Below, piece after piece: positions 13,506 through 16,987 of a stretch of DNA of 16,987 bases (the first letter of the stretch is position 1; every line of letters begins with the position of its first letter). Position numbers and translations under genes: made by a program. The DNA lies in NCBI GenBank assembly GCA_035449045.1, contig DAOTKC010000034.1, positions 1 to 16,987 on the forward strand. The letters run 5' to 3'. The stretch is from DAOTKC01 sp035449045 (GTDB lineage: Bacteria; Bacillota; Clostridia; Christensenellales; CAG-917). The notes under the pieces were generated by a model. It was not told the origin of the DNA. It did no database searches and saw only the letters and a list, made by a program, of their open reading frames with translations.

Positions 13506-13534
13506 ATTATAAAACAATTCGCCGCCGATTGCAA
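13506..13534 (-). promoter_or_regulatory. Sigma-A-like promoter of the FMN riboswitch/RibU-like unit
   Basis: Minus strand: -35 TTGCAA at 13534-13529, a 17-base spacer, and a perfect -10 TATAAT at 13511-13506. The predicted start of transcription is near 13499, the first base outside P1 of the riboswitch, so the whole leader is the aptamer. The -35 and spacer lie within the hairpin at 13518-13549. Confidence 0.8.
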
Positions 13535-13549
13535 TCAATTGGCGGCGAA
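13518..13549 (-). terminator. Strong hairpin, probable terminator of the GH127-like gene
   Basis: A 13-base-pair stem (13518-13530 with 13537-13549, one G-T pair, core CGCCGCC/GGCGGCG) closes a 6-base loop. On the minus strand it is followed by TTGTTTT, an acceptable though interrupted U-run. It lies 42 bases past the GH127-like stop codon. It overlaps the promoter of the next unit: the loop and inner stem hold the -35 box. The plus side reads ATTTAAAAAAA, so it is not a plus-strand terminator. Confidence 0.65.
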
Positions 13550-13591
13550 ATTTAAAAAAACGAATAATGAATAACTAATATTGAATAATGG

Positions 13592-15559
13592 TCATACTGT
13601 TCTGGGAAATTGGGCGATGCGAAGGAGGGTGCTGCCGTAGGGCACCAGCTCGAGCTCGCGTCTTTCTTCGGAAATTATCGGGTTCTTGGGGTATTTGCCC
13701 GCGCTGCCTTCCTTTTCAAGCCAATTTATGACCTCGGCGCCCGGCAATTTAATAACGGCCGCGGGACAAGTCTTGTCAAAAGGTATTTCGGGGACGCCGT
13801 TAAAACGATAGGCGGCGTTCTCGGCATCGAAAAGCTCCGATGTGTTGTATTCGTCCTCCTTGACGCAGAGCGCGAAATTCCACTTTTCGGTCGTATTGAA
13901 AGCGCGGTTGTGGAAAGGCGGCTCGCCCGAAAGCGCGGTTTCGGTGAAAGACAACGGCAGCGCGTAGAGAAGCGCGCCGCGGCGGACGCTGACGGAGCCG
14001 TCGGCGTTCTTTTGGAACTTTACCTTGGGCGCGAGCTTAAATTCTATTACGTCGCCCGCAGAAAAATCGCGGTTGAGCGAGAGATAGTCGCCCGAGCATG
14101 AAAGCTCTTTGCCGTTGAGCGTGACGCTCTCGCACTCCTCGGGCAGGCGGAAGGACATTTCTCCCCCGCTTACCTTGGAAAGCACCTTGAACGTTATGCT
14201 GTCGCCGAAGGGATAGTCGGTCTCCTCACAAACGTGGTAGCGCTTGCCGTTTATCTCGGTGTCGACCTCCATCGGCGCGAAAACGGGAAACACTATGCCC
14301 CCGCCCGAGCGCATGGCAAGCGAAAGCGCGAATTTGGGGAAGCCCTGATGCATATTGGCGGCGCAACAGCCGTAGTTGGGCGCGATTCCGAAGGTGTTGC
14401 CGTCCTCGCGAACGTCAAAGAATTGGCGTTTTTTGAGGTCGGCGGCTATTTGATTGACCTGCTGGACGTATTGATGCGCCGTCATATCGGCAGTAAAAGT
14501 CGCGGGCAGCGCGTTGAAGCAAAGATATTCCAGGTGCCGCGCGTATTCCGCGGCGGTCGTGACGCGCAGAAGCTCCTCTAGGCTATACATTCCTTCCACC
14601 ACCGAGCAGAGCTCGACGCCCTGCGAGGGGTTGGAGCCCATCAAGTGCTCGTCGCCAGAAGGAAGTCCTATTGCGAGGCCGTGGGCGCGCTTAATGGCGA
14701 GATAGCCGAGTTTGGCGGTGTTTTTGAGCTCCTCTTTGCCGAGGAAAGCCGCCGAAAGCACGGGATATTTAATCGCCATGGATATGTTGACGCCGTGCGT
14801 CAGCGTAATGAGGCGGACCATGGCGCCGTTGTTGAAGCTTTTTATGGATGCCGCCGACTGTTTTTTTGGTATTGCTTGCGATGCTTTTTTCTTGTTGTCG
14901 AATTTCTCGAGGATGTCGCGCACCTTGTTGAAGACAAATCTCGAGGTATAGGCCGACATCGGCTTGACGTATTTAAAATGAATAAAATACCGCGTCCAGT
15001 CGACAGATTGCTTTAAAATCAGCCTGAAAAGCTCCGCCAGAAACTCTTCGCCAGTCTGCTCATACGCCCATTCCAGCGCCTCAAAGCACTCCGGCCCTCT
15101 CGCCCACGCCCAATATTTCAGCGGGAATTTCTCCAAACGCTTGAACATGAAATCGAAGTAGCGCATGACGAAAGGAAGCACCCTTTCGTCGCCGGTATAA
15201 TCATGCCAGCTCTTGAGTGCCTTGAGCGCGACAAAGCGCGGCCACCAGTCGACGGAGCGCTTGGGGCCGAAGCCGACGTAGTCGCTTTCGGAGGCCAATA
15301 TGGCATCAACCCACATCTTGGCGCGGCGCAAAAGCTCGGGGTCACCCGTTAAAAACGCAAGCGGAATGAGCCCGTCCAGATAGTAAGGCCCTCTCTCCCA
15401 CGCCTCGCCCTTGCCGCCGAGCCAGGCGTTGTCGTCGGAAAGGTCGGGAAACAGCTCGTGTATGTGGCCGGTAAGTCCCTCTTTTTGAAGATTAAGCACG
15501 CGCGAAAACCAACCCTTCGGCTTTATAGCGTTATTCGTCAATTTGTAAAACTTTTCCAT
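13592..15559 (-). CDS. GH127-like glycoside hydrolase (beta-L-arabinofuranosidase family, DUF1680)
   Basis: The protein has 655 residues from the preferred start M-E-K-F-Y-K-L-T. An (alpha/alpha)6-barrel catalytic domain contains I-K-P-K-G-W, G-E-A-W-E-R-G-P-Y-Y-L-D-G and Y-G-C-C-A-A-N-M-H-Q-G. C-terminal beta domains follow. In the Bifidobacterium enzyme HypBA1, zinc is bound by Glu338, Cys340, Cys417 and Cys418, with Cys417 the nucleophile. The matching residues here are Glu316, Cys318, Cys398 and Cys399. The acid/base is less clear; Glu304 in S-G-D-E-H-L is a candidate. No signal peptide is present, so it should act in the cytoplasm on imported oligosaccharides. Arabinose specificity is not proven. 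A longer frame to 15628 runs back through the promoter and a hairpin and was rejected. Confidence 0.88.
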   Translation of the reverse strand: MEKFYKLTNNAIKPKGWFSRVLNLQKEGLTGHIHELFPDLSDDNAWLGGKGEAWERGPYYLDGLIPLAFLTGDPELLRRAKMWVDAILASESDYVGFGPKRSVDWWPRFVALKALKSWHDYTGDERVLPFVMRYFDFMFKRLEKFPLKYWAWARGPECFEALEWAYEQTGEEFLAELFRLILKQSVDWTRYFIHFKYVKPMSAYTSRFVFNKVRDILEKFDNKKKASQAIPKKQSAASIKSFNNGAMVRLITLTHGVNISMAIKYPVLSAAFLGKEELKNTAKLGYLAIKRAHGLAIGLPSGDEHLMGSNPSQGVELCSVVEGMYSLEELLRVTTAAEYARHLEYLCFNALPATFTADMTAHQYVQQVNQIAADLKKRQFFDVREDGNTFGIAPNYGCCAANMHQGFPKFALSLAMRSGGGIVFPVFAPMEVDTEINGKRYHVCEETDYPFGDSITFKVLSKVSGGEMSFRLPEECESVTLNGKELSCSGDYLSLNRDFSAGDVIEFKLAPKVKFQKNADGSVSVRRGALLYALPLSFTETALSGEPPFHNRAFNTTEKWNFALCVKEDEYNTSELFDAENAAYRFNGVPEIPFDKTCPAAVIKLPGAEVINWLEKEGSAGKYPKNPIISEERRELELVPYGSTLLRIAQFPRTV

Positions 15560-15567
15560 ATGTTCAA

Positions 15568-15596
15568 ATTTTAGCATTATTAATAGTTTATTGCAA
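15568..15596 (-). promoter_or_regulatory. Promoter of the GH127-like gene, nearly leaderless
   Basis: Minus strand: -35 TTGCAA at 15596-15591, a 17-base spacer, and -10 TAAAAT at 15573-15568. Transcription should begin around 15561-15559, zero to two bases before the ATG at 15559. There is no Shine-Dalgarno between the -10 box and the ATG. The -35 sequence and spacing are the same as in the riboswitch promoter. Confidence 0.65.
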
Positions 15597-15612
15597 CAAA
15601 AACTTGATAATG

Positions 15613-15643
15613 CAAAGGCGCGCTTCACTGAAGCGCGCCTTTG
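15613..15643 (-). terminator. Long perfect hairpin after the secreted protein gene
   Basis: A 14-base-pair stem (15613-15626 with 15630-15643, core GGCGCGCTTC/GAAGCGCGCC) closes a 3-base loop. It starts 29 bases past the stop codon of the large secreted protein. It resembles the other terminators of this window in its GCGC core, but the minus side continues CCTTTGCATTATC with only a poor U-run. It may terminate or just protect the 3' end of the transcript. Confidence 0.6.
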
Positions 15644-15672
15644 TGTGAACTAAGTTTTAGTTTAGCCTATTG

Positions 15673-16987
15673 TTAGTTGGGCCTTGCCGAAAGCACTATC
15701 GAAGCGGTGATTACGATTTGCTTGCCGCCCTTTTCGTAAGTGATTTCAAGCTTATCCGAGTTCCAAACTATGATAGCCTTAGCAGCTAAGAGTTCTTCGA
15801 CACTGTCGGCGACGCTGCCGTCCAGCAGAGCGGCGACGAAGTCGATGGTTTCTTCGTGCAGGCCGTCATAAATTTCATCGCCCGCGACTGCTTCGACCAA
15901 CGTCTTGATGTTGGCAACGTTCAGCTTCAACCCATCGCCGTCATTGGAGAGGCAGGCGATAATCTGGTTGAACAGATTGTTGAAGTTAAGGTCGGCCTTG
16001 GAGTCGGCTTTGTATGTGGCGGTGATGATGAGGTCTTTGTCAACCTTCGCGAGGGAGTAGGATATCGACTTATCCTCGTTAGTCGTGGCTTTCAGCCCGT
16101 CCCAACCGGCAAACGCATAGGTCGCGTCTATATCGTTAAGGATGGAGGGCACTGCGGGTATAGCGACGTCGGTTACGGCGTAGATGTATTCCGCGCCGCA
16201 GGGTACTTGTACGGTGCCGAGCAGCGTGCCGTCGTAGTTGACAAAGTAGAGGGTGTGGGTGTGGGTTCCCTCTTCGTTGCAACCGTCCGCCGCGTCCATG
16301 ACGGCTTGGACGATAAAGCTATACCAGTCACCGATCACGGTTGCGTAGACGTCGGTGATTAGACCGCTGTCCCAAAGGATGTTGTCCATATCGTAGACGT
16401 AGGTTTTGACGCCGTCCTCTAAAACGGGTACTACCGCTTCGATAGCCTGCAGCGCGGCGATTATCTTGTTGTTGAAGCTGTAGTCGCTGTTCAGAACCTT
16501 GATGTCGTCGACGAGCATGGTGCCGAGCAGCTGGGCGATATACTTAAAGCCGATAAGCGCTCTGCCGTCCGTGTCTTTGGTGGTAACAATGACTTTGAAG
16601 TCGGCCATATCGTCTTCGCCGGGCACAAAGTTGATTTCGATGCTCTCGTCGGTGCCTTGAATCGCTATCTTACCTTGGATAATGGAGTTGTTGCCGTCGA
16701 GCGAGGGGCTGAATTTGCCGCCCGTAATCTCGTAGACGCCGCCGAGGTCAAGAGCACCGACGGAAGGAGCGATGCAGTAGCCGTCGGGATACTCGGTGCC
16801 GATGATGGCCCAGGTGTCCCATGCGGTGTCGCCGCCTGCCGAAGTTCTGTAAGTGTCGGTATTGTCCATCGGATCATAGGTCAGTTTGAACATATTTTGG
16901 GCGATGGAAATCTGGGTGTTGGTGCCGAAGGAGAGGTTGGCGATAGCCGCGTCATCCGAGCAGTCGTCCTCATCGACGTCGAAAAGC
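15673..16987 (-). CDS. Large secreted or surface protein, 3' part only, with an InlB B-repeat-like segment
   Basis: The frame is open from the window edge to a stop at 15673, so the N-terminus is missing; 438 codons are visible. The protein is acidic (for example V-D-E-D-D-C-S-D-D-A) with many Asp, Thr, Ile and Gly and few Lys/Arg, typical of extracellular proteins. The segment at 16006-16269 resembles an InlB B-repeat (Listeria-Bacteroides repeat, Flg_new family): H-T-L-Y-F-V-N-Y-D-G-T-L-L-G, then Y-A-F-A-G-W-D, then L-I-I-T-A-T-Y-K. The rest is beta-prone without a recognised domain. No LPXTG motif or C-terminal membrane anchor is present (it ends S-A-R-P-N), so attachment, if any, must come from the missing N-terminus. 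It is followed by a strong hairpin. Confidence 0.8.
   Translation of the reverse strand, partial: LFDVDEDDCSDDAAIANLSFGTNTQISIAQNMFKLTYDPMDNTDTYRTSAGGDTAWDTWAIIGTEYPDGYCIAPSVGALDLGGVYEITGGKFSPSLDGNNSIIQGKIAIQGTDESIEINFVPGEDDMADFKVIVTTKDTDGRALIGFKYIAQLLGTMLVDDIKVLNSDYSFNNKIIAALQAIEAVVPVLEDGVKTYVYDMDNILWDSGLITDVYATVIGDWYSFIVQAVMDAADGCNEEGTHTHTLYFVNYDGTLLGTVQVPCGAEYIYAVTDVAIPAVPSILNDIDATYAFAGWDGLKATTNEDKSISYSLAKVDKDLIITATYKADSKADLNFNNLFNQIIACLSNDGDGLKLNVANIKTLVEAVAGDEIYDGLHEETIDFVAALLDGSVADSVEELLAAKAIIVWNSDKLEITYEKGGKQIVITASIVLSARPN

Noticed and set aside
15560..15628. Upstream ATG giving 23 more residues for the GH127-like protein
   Set aside because: The added codons run through a promoter and a hairpin arm, have no Shine-Dalgarno and do not resemble the family or a signal peptide.
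16251..16266. Three GGG runs separated by TGT, a possible G-quadruplex
   Set aside because: Only three G-runs are close together. It is explained by Thr-His codons in the minus-strand protein.

Overview
The window looks like a piece of chromosome from an anaerobic Bacillota (Clostridia-like) bacterium, probably an uncultured gut lineage. This is inferred from several traits: a V/A-type ATPase with the gene order of the Enterococcus ntp and Thermus atp operons, a lone ECF-transporter S component under an FMN riboswitch, a DUF421 protein, a GH127-type glycosidase, good Shine-Dalgarno sites and sigma-A-like promoters. No taxonomic marker gene is present, so this placement is tentative. Every recognisable gene but one lies on the minus strand. 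The description below therefore runs from right to left, in the direction of transcription.

Right end (16987 to 13592): the tail of a large acidic, probably secreted protein with an InlB B-repeat-like segment is cut by the window edge. It is closed by a strong palindromic hairpin. Next comes a GH127-like (beta-L-arabinofuranosidase family) enzyme without a signal peptide. Its promoter lies so close to the start codon that the mRNA should be nearly leaderless.

Middle (13549 to 9914): a hairpin/terminator overlaps the promoter of a very compact unit of promoter, FMN riboswitch and RibU-like ECF S component. The Shine-Dalgarno of the transporter lies inside the aptamer. After it comes a DUF421 membrane protein whose Shine-Dalgarno lies in a terminator-like hairpin. 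A bidirectional terminator separates this from the single plus-strand gene, a small unknown Met/Gly-rich protein. That gene diverges from a two-gene unit of a 100-residue unknown protein translationally coupled to a cytoplasmic subtilisin-family protease.

Left (9785 to 331): a clear promoter precedes rpiB (ribose-5-phosphate isomerase B) and nine V-type ATPase genes: H/G, I, K, E, C, F, A, B, D. Most genes overlap or abut, and the operon ends in a textbook terminator at 331-357. The proteolipid K carries the complete sodium-ligand set known from Enterococcus hirae NtpK, so the enzyme is predicted to move Na+. At the far left is the start of a lipoprotein gene cut by the window edge.

No RNA genes other than the riboswitch, no CRISPR array and no mobile element were found. 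No complete new multi-gene system stands out. The best candidates for something undescribed are the two small unknown proteins around the intracellular subtilase and the unusually compact FMN switch.
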